A stretch of DNA of 64,000 nt from Phycisphaerales bacterium (GTDB lineage Bacteria; Planctomycetota; Phycisphaerae; Phycisphaerales; UBA1924). Each line of letters begins with the position of its first letter. The stretch's first letter is position 1. Both the position numbers and the translations under genes were made by a program. Shown piece by piece: positions 46,852 to 55,062 of this stretch. The notes beneath the pieces are model-generated. The model did not search any database, had not been told where the DNA came from, and saw nothing but the letters and a program-made list of their open reading frames with translations. The stretch covers positions 62,001 through 126,000 of the forward strand of contig CANHCQ010000001.1 of assembly GCA_947459215.1 (NCBI GenBank), written 5' to 3'.

Positions 46852-47526
46852 TCAGGCCCGACGGCGGCGGGCGGCCACGAGGCCACCGAGGCCCAGAAGG
46901 GCGAGCGAGCCGGGCGTCGGGACGAAGATCTGGTCCTGCCAGTCGTCGCTCGAGAGAGCGCCGAGGCCGGCGAACATCGGACCCGTGCCGTCGATCGACG
47001 CGATGAAGGTGTCGGCCTGAACGAGAGCCGCACCGAAGTTGATGGCGCGGAAGATACCGGTGCTCACGGTGTCGCCACCGTCGTAGATGATGTCCCAGAT
47101 CGCGAGCTGGAACGCCGCGTAGTCGTTGTTGGTCGACAGGCTGGCGAAGTGGCGGCCGTACAGCTCGGCGATCTTGCCGGCCTTCACGGCGCCCATCGGA
47201 GCGCTCAGGGGCATGTTCATCGGGAGCGGAGCATTCGCCACCGTGTTCACGTCAAAGGTGTAGTTGCTGCCGGGATTCAGGCCCTGCTGAATCTCGATGC
47301 AGAACGTGGCGAAGTTGCCCTGTATGCCTGAGAACGTGCCGCCGGTGCGCTGCCAGTTGAACTGGCCGGCCTTCACCGGGCCGATGTAACCAGCGCCGCT
47401 GTCGATCGACACGTTGCCCCACACGCCGGGATTCGTGTCGATATACGTCGCCTGAACAGTGAACGCCGCTTGTGCGGCGGTCGCGCCGATCGCGAGACCA
47501 GCGAACATTGCAAACTGAATCTTCAT
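46852..47526 (-). CDS. PEP-CTERM-type secreted protein
   Basis: The 224-residue product has a signal peptide (to about GATAAQAA), the same body as its neighbours (GQFNWQRTGGTFSGIQGNFA, FCIEIQQGLNPGSNYTFD, GAVKAGKIAELYGRHFASL, YAAFQLAIWDIIYD) and the tail QIFVPTPGSLALLGLGG with a RRRRA end. It is a tandem paralogue of the genes at 44873 and 45845. GGAGGAGA lies 4 nt before the ATG at 47526, which decides the start. The motifs CIEI and AAFQ(L/I)AIW are the family core. Confidence 0.88.
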   Translation of the reverse strand: MKIQFAMFAGLAIGATAAQAAFTVQATYIDTNPGVWGNVSIDSGAGYIGPVKAGQFNWQRTGGTFSGIQGNFATFCIEIQQGLNPGSNYTFDVNTVANAPLPMNMPLSAPMGAVKAGKIAELYGRHFASLSTNNDYAAFQLAIWDIIYDGGDTVSTGIFRAINFGAALVQADTFIASIDGTGPMFAGLGALSSDDWQDQIFVPTPGSLALLGLGGLVAARRRRA

Positions 47527-47741
47527 ATTCTCTCCTCCAGTCAAGTCTGTGGACCCCATCGGCCTTTCGGCCCCCTCAATACCGCGGCGGTCCAGGCATC
47601 CGCGGTAGCCTCTCTCCTATGGCTCGGCTCATCCATGCCAACACGAGCAACATACGAAGCTCGCTCCGAGAAAAAGCCCCTCGGGCCTCCGTGCCGCCGC
47701 GGAAAGGCGGCTGGCTTCTCTTCCGGACTTCCGTATCCTAT

Positions 47742-47758
47742 GCGACATCTGATGTCGC
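47742..47758. promoter_or_regulatory. Palindrome upstream of the third PEP-CTERM gene
   Basis: GCGACAT-CTG-ATGTCGC, a 7-bp perfect dyad, about 216 bp upstream of the gene start at 47526. It lies in the 411-bp gap 47527-47937. Other contents of that gap are the ribosome site next to 47526, an AT-rich stretch near 47825 (CAAAATACAAATATATC) that might be a promoter, and no gene. Confidence 0.45.
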
Positions 47759-47888
47759 GCCAAGGAGGAAATCTTCTTGCTTCTGCCCACTTTGCTTGCT
47801 TTTTGCAGTTCTTGAGCGGTGAGATCCAAGCAAAATACAAATATATCTGTCGCGGTCGCCATTGCTCCGTCGCGACTCCGAAATGAAT

Positions 47889-47912
47889 GTGGCCGCCCCG
47901 ACGGGCGGCCAC
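47889..47912 (-). terminator. Terminator-like hairpin of the fourth PEP-CTERM locus
   Basis: A 10-bp perfect stem (GTGGCCGCCC / GGGCGGCCAC) with a CGAC loop, followed on the minus strand by ATTCATTT. It lies 25 bp past the stop at 47938. Confidence 0.75.
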
Positions 47913-47937
47913 ACGTTGGTCCATTATCGGTTTGGAC

Positions 47938-48190
47938 TTAACGACGACGGCGTCCGGCAATCACGCCCGCCGCAGCGAGCAGCGAAAGCGAGCCCGGCGT
48001 CGGGAACGACGGATTCGACAGATCCGTGCCGTACTGCACCCACACGTTGCTGATCTGGTTCAGGCTGAAGCCCTGGGGCAGGCCGCTCACCGTGAAGACG
48101 ACCGAGTTCTTAACCCAGGCGTGGTTCAGCAGGCCGCCGTTGCCGGTCGCGGTGTTGTCACCAGCGGATGTGATTCCGTACTGGGGGCCG
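47938..48190 (-). pseudogene. 3' remnant of a PEP-CTERM-type gene
   Basis: The last 80 codons encode QYGITSAGDNTATGNGGLLN, then VVFTVSGLPQGFSLNQISNV and a PEP-CTERM tail (FPTPGSLSLLAAAGVIAG, RRRR). The frame stays open to 48330, but the upstream part is Arg-rich chance sequence without signal peptide and overlaps the end of the gene at 48323. The 5' part of the gene therefore seems lost. The body differs from that of the three tandem paralogues, so this was another kind of PEP-CTERM protein. Confidence 0.7.
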
Positions 48191-48322
48191 TCCGGACTCG
48201 TCGGTCCCCGAGGATGATGCATCCGGCCCCGCGCACGCGGCACCAACGTCAGCGCTGCCTTCAAGGAGCGAGAACCAACGGTCCGATCACGCGCCAGAGG
48301 CCGCGCTGTGGTCCGGGCCGAC

Positions 48323-49084
48323 TCAGTCAATCAGGTTGGCACGCACGATCACCACGATCGCCTCCACGCCGTCCTGCCAACGGATCTTCTTGCCTTCCTC
48401 GTACGTCCGCCCGGCGTAGCTCACCGCGACCTCGAAGATCCGCAGCGCACGCCGCTTGCCCGCCCCCTCCTCGATCTCGAGCTTCGACAGCCGCGCAATC
48501 AGCTCGGGCTCGATCCCGAAGCGATCTTCCTTCAGCCCCGGCGTGGTGAGCAGCCCGCGGGCGACCTCGGCGGTGAACGCCTTCAGACAGCACTCGATAT
48601 CCGAGAGATTCAGGTTGGTGAAGATGTTCGAAAGCGCGGTGATGCACCGGTTGACGACCGAGTGCCAGTAGTACATCACGCGGTGCGTCTGGCCGAGGAA
48701 CCGCGAACCGATCGCCGCATCGGCCCGCCCGTCGAGGATCGGCGCGAGCAACGCCGCGTGATCGCGCGGGTCGTACTCGAGATCCGCGTCATGGATGACA
48801 ATCAGGTCCGCCCCGCGGTCGATCGCGAGCCGGATGCCGCGACGCACCGCGGCACCTTTGCCCTTGTTCGCGTCCTGATGCTCGACCACCACGCCCGGCC
48901 GATCCCGAAGCCCGTCAAGGATCTCCCGCGTGCCGTCCGTGGACCCGTCGTTGATGATGTAGAGCGTGCGCTCGAGTTCGCGGCCCTCAGCGTCCTTGAT
49001 CGATGCGCACGCCAGCACCCGCTCGGCGGCCTTGACCACCAGATCGCGTTCGTTGAAGACGGGCATGATCACCGCAAGCTGCAC
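48323..49084 (-). CDS. GT2-family glycosyltransferase (DPM1-like)
   Basis: The 253-residue product is a soluble GT-A enzyme: LAVIMPVFNERDLVVKAAER, LYIINDGSTDGTREILD, NKGKGAAVRRGIRLA and the metal site IHDADLEYDPRD. It resembles dolichol- or polyprenyl-phosphate mannosyl/glucosyltransferases, but the two C-terminal membrane helices of some members are missing. It probably loads a sugar onto a lipid carrier for envelope polysaccharide. Start is a GTG. It lies 21 bp from the stop of the alpha/beta hydrolase gene upstream, so the two may form an operon. Confidence 0.88.
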   Translation of the reverse strand: MQLAVIMPVFNERDLVVKAAERVLACASIKDAEGRELERTLYIINDGSTDGTREILDGLRDRPGVVVEHQDANKGKGAAVRRGIRLAIDRGADLIVIHDADLEYDPRDHAALLAPILDGRADAAIGSRFLGQTHRVMYYWHSVVNRCITALSNIFTNLNLSDIECCLKAFTAEVARGLLTTPGLKEDRFGIEPELIARLSKLEIEEGAGKRRALRIFEVAVSYAGRTYEEGKKIRWQDGVEAIVVIVRANLID

Positions 49085-49105
49085 GCGGAAGGATATTGCG
49101 TGTGC

Positions 49106-49960
49106 TCACGCCTGCATCAGATGCTTCACAAAGAACGCGGTCTGCATGTTCTTCGCGTCGTTGCTGAAGCGTCCGAAGCCGATGTGTTCTTCGGGGGCGC
49201 CGGTTTCGTCCCACGTGTGCAGCTCGACCAGCGACTCGGCCGCGCCTTTGGCCTTGAAGTGCGTACGCAGCCGGTTCGCGAAGCCGTTGGCCACGCCGAA
49301 GGGCATCATCTTGTCGGCCTTGCTGTGCAGCATGAGAAGGGGCAGCGGCTCAAACGTCGCAAGGTTCGCCGCCGCGCTCAGGCGCGAGACCGCGGCCCGG
49401 TCGTGTTCGACCACCCACGCGGGCGGGTTGCCATCGGGCCCGCCGGTACTGAGCTCAAACCCAAATTCGCGAGGAAAGTAGAGACCTTCCAGCCATCCGG
49501 TCGTTCCTTCGACCGCCGCGGCCCGGAAGTGGTGGGGGTCGCAGAGTCGCCGCAGCGTGATGATGCCGCCCATCGACATCCCGCTGATGCCCATGCGATC
49601 CAGATCGAAGACGCCGTGAAACTCCGGGCCGGCCAGCGCCTCGACCACGCCATCGATTTCAGTGAGCGCCTGGGCGATCGTATTCAGACTCTCCCGCGGG
49701 TGCTGCCCCGCGGCCGAGTAGCGCTCGCCATGGCTTGGCAAATCGATCGCGCACGCAGCGAAGCCCGCGCGAATCCACCGCAGATAGCGCCCCGGGTCGA
49801 GTTCTTTGTTCGCGGTGCGACCGTGCATCCACAGCACCGTCGGCCGCGGCGTCTTCCAGTCCGGGTGTGCCAACAGCGTGGGCACGCCAGCACCAAGATG
49901 TATGAACCGCGCGACGGCGGCGAGATCACGTGGGAACGACTTCAGACGAGGGTCGGACAC
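49106..49960 (-). CDS. Alpha/beta hydrolase
   Basis: The 284-residue protein has TVLWMHGRTANKE with the HG oxyanion motif, the nucleophile elbow GISGMSMGG, the acid in MLHSKADKMMPF and a late His in APEEHIGFG. The dienelactone hydrolase/esterase group is the nearest resemblance. No signal peptide is seen, so it is likely cytoplasmic; the substrate is unknown. Start is a GTG at 49960. A repeat element separates it from the next gene upstream. Confidence 0.85.
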   Translation of the reverse strand: MSDPRLKSFPRDLAAVARFIHLGAGVPTLLAHPDWKTPRPTVLWMHGRTANKELDPGRYLRWIRAGFAACAIDLPSHGERYSAAGQHPRESLNTIAQALTEIDGVVEALAGPEFHGVFDLDRMGISGMSMGGIITLRRLCDPHHFRAAAVEGTTGWLEGLYFPREFGFELSTGGPDGNPPAWVVEHDRAAVSRLSAAANLATFEPLPLLMLHSKADKMMPFGVANGFANRLRTHFKAKGAAESLVELHTWDETGAPEEHIGFGRFSNDAKNMQTAFFVKHLMQA

Positions 49961-49973
49961 GAGGGAGTGTAAT

Positions 49974-50099
49974 CAGTGGGACCGGCCTCGGGCCGGTTTC
50001 CCCAGCATCAGTGGGACCTGCGTCCGGCCGGTCTTTCTGCAAGATTCGGTCTGTACCGCAAGGGAGCAACTGTCGACCGGCCGGAGGCCGGTCCCACTG
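49974..50099. repeat. 126-bp element made of GGACCGGCC palindromes (family C)
   Basis: The outer arms CAGTGGGACCGGCC and GGCCGGTCCCACTG are exact inverted repeats. Inside are a copy with partial decay (GACCTGCGTCCGGCCGGTC) and short single-copy sequence. The right end, 50075-50099, is identical over 25 bases to 31016-31040. The element fills the gap between two minus-strand genes. Confidence 0.8.
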
Positions 50100-50111
50100 G
50101 CGCGATTGGGC

Positions 50112-51605
50112 TCATAGCACCAGCTTCGCACCCGCGTCGATCGCCTTTGGCAGCGTCAGCTGCTTCAGCTCCTCCGGGCTCGTCGCGTGCTCGGGGCGCA
50201 CTTCCAACACGCAGTCCGGCGTGCCGTCGGGCTTCTTGGGGACTTTCACGCCCGCCAGCTCCAGCCAACGAGTCGCTCGCAGCGTCTGCAATTGCTGGCA
50301 CGACTCGGGGCTGTCCACGCCCGTCGCGTTCTTGATCGGAGCGAACTCCTCGCGGCTGGTCTCCACCACAATCGACGCCTTGCACAAGGGCAGCGCATCG
50401 AACACGAACTTCTCCAGCTTCACCGCGTTGTTCACCTGCGGCTGGATCACCTCGCCGTTCGCCAGGTCGACGCACGCCACCTTCTTCTCCGCCCGGTGGA
50501 ACGGCAGCTCAAAGCTCGGGTCGTTCGCCAGCTTGTCGAGGAACGCGACGCCGATGATGTGTACCGCGATCGAGCCGGCGTTGTAGGCCAGCACGCCGTC
50601 GGGGCCGCGCTCCTTGGCGAGCGCGGGCGGGAAGTCCGAGTACTCGACCACGTCTACCACATCGCGCCCGCCGCGGCTCACCGTCGCGAAGACGCCGACT
50701 TTCTCCTCGGGCGAAGCCTTGGCCACCATCTTGCTCGACATCTCGCCCGACGAATCCGGTGCCGCGGCGTGCAAGCCCAGGAACACCGGATCGAGCACCC
50801 GCACCAGCGGGTTGTCGACCTGGAAGTACGACAGGTGTTCGACGCCGCGGCGTTTCATGTCATCGATTGCGCCCGACTTCTTCAGCGCCGCGATCGCGCC
50901 ACCGTGCCCGTCGGGGTTGGTCGCGACTTCATCCGGGCGCGACAGCAGCACCTTCCCCGTCTTCATGTCCAGCGACGGCATCACGCCCTGCTGGAAGAAC
51001 AGCACGTTCGAGCGCTCCAGCCCGAAGAAGTGATGATCTTCGAAGAAGCCCACCGTCGCCCGATGATTCAGCGGGCTGGTCATGATGTACCACGGGACGT
51101 CGCGTCCGTAGCGTTTCTTGGCCCCGACCAGATTCGCCGCAAACATCTCGAAGAGCGAGCGATGCGTCACCGGGCCGCAGGTGTAGCAGCCCTTGGGCCC
51201 GTCGTACCCAAGCCGCGAGCCCTGTCCGCCCGCCACGACAAACGCAGCGACCTTGCCAGCCTTGAGCAACTCCTCGCCCACGCGCTGGTACTTCGCGCGG
51301 TCCCACGGCTTGCGCGGGTTGCTCGCGTCAAGCGGGTACGAGTTCACCGGCCTCAGGTTGGTCGGCGGCGTGAACTTCTCGGGGTTCTTCACATAGCGGT
51401 CGATCAGCCGCGGCAGTGTCGCGAGATCGAGCGCGTGAATCTGCGACAACAGGTCGCTCTGCCGTTCCGGCGGCAACTGGTCATAGAACTTCAGCAGATG
51501 CTCCTGCCCGATCGCCCGCAGCGCGGTGAACGTCTCGGCGTAACTCGGCGGAGCGGCCGAGGAAGAAGCAACACGATTGGCTTGGTGCGGTTCGCTGGTG
51601 TGCAT
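50112..51605 (-). CDS. UDP-sugar pyrophosphorylase (UAP/UDPGP family)
   Basis: The 497-residue protein has the nucleotide-binding signature VAAFVVAGGQGSRLGYDGPK and the motifs PWYIMTSPLNHRATVGFFED, FFQQGVMPSLD and NPDGHGGAIAALKKSG, all typical of eukaryote-type UDP-N-acetylhexosamine pyrophosphorylases and their bacterial relatives. It makes UDP-sugars from UTP and a sugar 1-phosphate; the most likely product is UDP-GlcNAc, but the sugar cannot be read off. The C-terminal part (VNNAVKLEKFVFDALPLCKA) fits the family. It lies with two glycosyl/hydrolase genes, so it may supply them. Confidence 0.9.
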   Translation of the reverse strand: MHTSEPHQANRVASSSAAPPSYAETFTALRAIGQEHLLKFYDQLPPERQSDLLSQIHALDLATLPRLIDRYVKNPEKFTPPTNLRPVNSYPLDASNPRKPWDRAKYQRVGEELLKAGKVAAFVVAGGQGSRLGYDGPKGCYTCGPVTHRSLFEMFAANLVGAKKRYGRDVPWYIMTSPLNHRATVGFFEDHHFFGLERSNVLFFQQGVMPSLDMKTGKVLLSRPDEVATNPDGHGGAIAALKKSGAIDDMKRRGVEHLSYFQVDNPLVRVLDPVFLGLHAAAPDSSGEMSSKMVAKASPEEKVGVFATVSRGGRDVVDVVEYSDFPPALAKERGPDGVLAYNAGSIAVHIIGVAFLDKLANDPSFELPFHRAEKKVACVDLANGEVIQPQVNNAVKLEKFVFDALPLCKASIVVETSREEFAPIKNATGVDSPESCQQLQTLRATRWLELAGVKVPKKPDGTPDCVLEVRPEHATSPEELKQLTLPKAIDAGAKLVL

Positions 51606-51761
51606 GGGCAGTCCCTCGTACGCCCCATGCTACCCGCTCTTCCCCGCCCGGGCTGGAGCAGGAGCGAGGCTGCACGGAGGGGGATCGGAGCGATGCGGGA
51701 GAGGGAGTGAGAAGCAGGGGAACAGGGGAGCAGCAGGGACGCTTCACTCACCGCCACTTCC

Positions 51762-51852
51762 GAGTCCCGAGTCCGGAGGCCCGAGTCCCGATGCCCGATG
51801 CCTTCCCCGAGTGCCAAGTGCCAAGTGCCCAGTGCCTGGTGCCTGGTGCCTC
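51762..51852. repeat. Short tandem repeats GAGTCCC and AGTGCC(A/T)
   Basis: About six degenerate copies of GAGTCCCGA-type units are followed by five of AGTGCCA / CTGGTGC type. They fill most of the 250-bp gap 51606-51855 together with a G/A-rich stretch; no promoter or gene is seen. Confidence 0.65.
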
Positions 51853-51855
51853 TCC

Positions 51856-54612
51856 TCAGAACACCATCACGTTGTACGCCGGTGCGAGGATGTTGAAGTC
51901 GGCGTCGTCGACCTGACCATCGCCGTTGAAGTCCGCCGAACATCCGTCGGTCATCGCGGGGTCGGAGCAGAGCATGGTGTTGTACTGGACCGCGAAAAGC
52001 GAGAAGTCGTCGTCGTCGACGAGGCCGTCGCCGTTGATGTCGGCGGCGTGGCCTTTGACGGTGACCTTGACCGCGACCGACTCGACCTCGCCGCAGGTGT
52101 TCCAGAAGAGGACTTTGTAGTTGCCGGTGTCGGCGGGTGTGGCGTTGGAGATGGTGAGGGTGGCGGGCGTGCCGTCCGTGGGGGAGGGAAGCGAGCCGCT
52201 GGCGCCGGAGACGGTGCCGCCTGCGCCGCTGCCGTTCACACCTCCCGAGCCGCCGACGCCGTTGATCACGTCGATGAAAACACCGGGGGTGGTCTCACGT
52301 TTCCACTGGAAGGAGACATTGGAGTAGCCGGCGGCGCGGGTGGAGGAGATCCGAATGATCTGAGTCGCCATCCCGGCAATTGATTCGGGTTGCAGTGCGA
52401 TTGTCGGAATGCCTCCCAACGAATAACGCGCCACAGAAGCCGAAACCTGGTCGCCCGCGATCGTGAAGTCTCCACCGACTGCGATTTCTCCATTCGGTCG
52501 GATCGCGAGTGCGTATGACGATTCGTTCACGCCTCCGGCGAGCGCCGACCATGCGAACCCATTCCAACGAGCGATCCTGTTCGTCGGTACACCGCCAGCG
52601 TCGGTGAAGCCTCCGACCACGAGGAGATCGCCGTTTGGCAACGTCGCGGCGGCGCTTACCCCGCCATCCATGCCCGACCCCAGCGGCGCCCATGACGCGC
52701 CGTTCCACCGAGCGACGCTGTTGGATGCCACGCCGCCGGCTGACGAGAAACTACCGCCCGCGATGAGATCGGCATTGGGCAGTATCGCGATCGCGTAAAC
52801 TGTTCCATTCGTTCCCGACCCTAGAGCTGCCCACGAAGAGCCGTTCCAACGAGCGACTCGATTGGCGGTGACGCCGCCGGCGATTGTGAATGCACCGCCT
52901 GCGATAACATCGCCATTCGGCAACGCCTGGAGGGCAAAGACCGAAGCATCCATCCCCGATCCGAAAGGACTCCAGGAAGTACCATCCCATCGTGCGATGC
53001 CGTTGACCGCTACTTCTCCGGCGGTGGTGAATGAACCGCCCGCGATCAGGTCGCCGTTCGCAAGCACGGCGAGTGTCCACACGGTACCGTTCATGCCCGA
53101 GCCCAACGGGACCCAGGCAGAGCCGTGCCAGCGAGCGATGTAGTTGGCAGTCGTGCCGCCCGCCGCGGTGAACCAGCCACCGGCGAAAATGTCGCCAGTG
53201 GGTCCGACGGCGAGTGAGGCCACGGTGCCGTTCATTCCCGAATCCAATGCGGACCAGGAGATCCCGTTCCAGCGTGCGATCCGATTGGCCGCGACCGAGA
53301 CCGCGGTCGTGAAGGTGCCGCCCGCGATCAGATCACCATTTGGGAGCGTGGCCAAGGCCTCGACTCTTCCATTGATTGCCGGCGACAACATCGACCAGCC
53401 AAGATGGTCCCAGCGTGCGATCGAATGGACCTGCACGTTGCCAGCCGAGCCGAAGTCACCGGCGGCAACGACATCGCCGTTCGGCAGTACGGAAATTGCA
53501 TGCACGTCACCGGTGGATTCGACTCCAACACCAAGTGATGCCCATTTCGAGCCGTTCCAGCGAGCGATGTTGCTCACAACTTCGCCCCCGGCCTGGAAGA
53601 GAGAGCTTCCCCCGACGACAAGATCGCCATCGGGCAAGACGGCCAGGGATCGGACGGTCGGAGTGCTTCCCCCGGTGAATCCAGATCCGACCGTCGACCA
53701 CGCGGAGCCATTCCATTTCGCGATGCCACGCATGGTCGTTCCGTCAACAATGCGGAACTTCCCGCCCGCAATCAGGTCGCCATTGCCCAAGACCGCAAGG
53801 GTAAATACCGCGTCACTTACCGACCCAACAGTCGCCCAAGTTGTGCCGTTCCATCGAACAACACAGCTGCCGGCCGAGCTCTCGCCTCCCGCTGCCAGCT
53901 CGCCATTCTTGAGCGTCGTGAGTGCATGAACCCTATTGAGAGGGACTATTCCGATAGGTGCCCATGTCGCTCCGTCCCAACGGGCGACGCGTCGTATGGA
54001 TGCGCCGCCTGCTTGATTGAAATCACCGCCAACGATGACATCCCCGTTCGGCATGACCGTCATGGCTCGCACCACGCCAAAGGACGGGCTGTTCGTGACG
54101 CCGGATCCGAGCGGAACCCAATTGGAACCGTCCCAGTGAGCGACATTGTTCACCGTTCTGCCGTCGACTCGGGAGAAGCGCCCTCCAATGAACAGATCGC
54201 CGTTCGGTGTGGCGGCGAGCGCGAACACTTCATCCGAGAAGCTGTGACCAGTAGGCTTGAACGAGGACCAAAGACCAGTCAACGGGTCAAACATCGCGAC
54301 GTTGACGGAGCGTGAGCTGCCCGCAAGAGTGAAGTTGCCGCCAGCAACCAGCTTTGGCACCTGTGGCCCGGCACCGTCAGGATCCCACATGCACGTGGCG
54401 TTGATCGTGCCGTCGACACCGGGCACTCCCGCGCCCGGCAGCCACTGCGGGCCGCATGATTGTGCCTTTGCCGCTGGTGCCGAGATCGCTGTCAACAGCG
54501 TGACTGCGGCGACCATTGTCCGGCGAGCCCACGAAGAAAGCCCAGAGTTGCAAGCCACCGCTACACCCGCGGCATTCAACATCGACATCCGCAAACGACC
54601 AGCGCGCAGCAT
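51856..54612 (-). CDS. Large secreted repeat protein with Ig-like and dockerin-like C-terminus
   Basis: The 918-residue product has a signal peptide near residues 28-50 (RRTMVAAVTLLTAISAPAAKAQ). About 14 repeats of roughly 46-50 residues follow, each of the type V-A-R-W-(N/D)-G-x-x-W-x-x-L-G-S-G-x(3-6)-V-x-A-L-A-x-L-P-N-G-D-L-I-x-G-G-x-F. These are propeller-like blades like those of delta-60/kelch-type proteins. Then comes an Ig-like domain (ISNATPADTGNYKVLFWN) and the paired EF-hand end ADINGDGLVDDDDFSLFAVQ and ADFNGDGQVDDADFNILAPA. Start could be ATG 54612 or 54588. The end matches those at 19365 and 56896, so the protein is likely surface-attached. Confidence 0.85.
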   Translation of the reverse strand: MLRAGRLRMSMLNAAGVAVACNSGLSSWARRTMVAAVTLLTAISAPAAKAQSCGPQWLPGAGVPGVDGTINATCMWDPDGAGPQVPKLVAGGNFTLAGSSRSVNVAMFDPLTGLWSSFKPTGHSFSDEVFALAATPNGDLFIGGRFSRVDGRTVNNVAHWDGSNWVPLGSGVTNSPSFGVVRAMTVMPNGDVIVGGDFNQAGGASIRRVARWDGATWAPIGIVPLNRVHALTTLKNGELAAGGESSAGSCVVRWNGTTWATVGSVSDAVFTLAVLGNGDLIAGGKFRIVDGTTMRGIAKWNGSAWSTVGSGFTGGSTPTVRSLAVLPDGDLVVGGSSLFQAGGEVVSNIARWNGSKWASLGVGVESTGDVHAISVLPNGDVVAAGDFGSAGNVQVHSIARWDHLGWSMLSPAINGRVEALATLPNGDLIAGGTFTTAVSVAANRIARWNGISWSALDSGMNGTVASLAVGPTGDIFAGGWFTAAGGTTANYIARWHGSAWVPLGSGMNGTVWTLAVLANGDLIAGGSFTTAGEVAVNGIARWDGTSWSPFGSGMDASVFALQALPNGDVIAGGAFTIAGGVTANRVARWNGSSWAALGSGTNGTVYAIAILPNADLIAGGSFSSAGGVASNSVARWNGASWAPLGSGMDGGVSAAATLPNGDLLVVGGFTDAGGVPTNRIARWNGFAWSALAGGVNESSYALAIRPNGEIAVGGDFTIAGDQVSASVARYSLGGIPTIALQPESIAGMATQIIRISSTRAAGYSNVSFQWKRETTPGVFIDVINGVGGSGGVNGSGAGGTVSGASGSLPSPTDGTPATLTISNATPADTGNYKVLFWNTCGEVESVAVKVTVKGHAADINGDGLVDDDDFSLFAVQYNTMLCSDPAMTDGCSADFNGDGQVDDADFNILAPAYNVMVF

Positions 54613-55062
54613 ACAACGCTCCCGAATCGGGTTTCAGCCCACAAATCGATCTCCGCGGAACCAACCCACCGCCGGCCCGGTACCGCGGCCACCACCGCAT
54701 GGCAATGGCGTCAAACAGCCGCGCCGATGCGCGTTCACAGAAAGATTTTGGGGCATAAAACGCGAAGCCTTGCCGAAAGGTCCGGTATGGGATGATCCTC
54801 TCGGCGAAACTGCTCCGTTGTTCGGGGACGAGTTTCGGACGCTGCTTTCCGCAGGGTCCTGCGGAGGAGAGCGTCCGAAACTTGCATGCGGAGGCCATCG
54901 CGGTGTTGCACCGTGACTCAGCCCGTCACCGTTGTTCCGAACAGGCTCAGCCAGTGACGACCCTCAAATAGTTCTTGCAGATCATCCGAATCACTTGAAG
55001 CAAAAAACCCGGCCTCTCGGCCGGGTCCTGGTGGTTCCCAAAGCTAACTACTTCGGCGACTC
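54613..55062. other. 450-bp spacer with a long hairpin
   Basis: The gap holds a hairpin at 54831-54882 with a 13-bp perfect stem (AGTTTCGGACGCT / AGCGTCCGAAACT) enclosing a second GC-rich dyad (CCGCAGG / CCTGCGG). It may be one more dispersed element. The rest (54613-54830, 54883-55006) shows no gene or signal that I can support; the promoter of the minus-strand gene at 54612 should lie in the first part. Confidence 0.55.
55007..55026 (-). terminator. Intrinsic terminator of atpA
   Basis: An 8-bp stem (ACCCGGCC / GGCCGGGT) with a TCTC loop, followed on the minus strand by TTTTTTG, 37 bp past the atpA stop. Confidence 0.9.
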
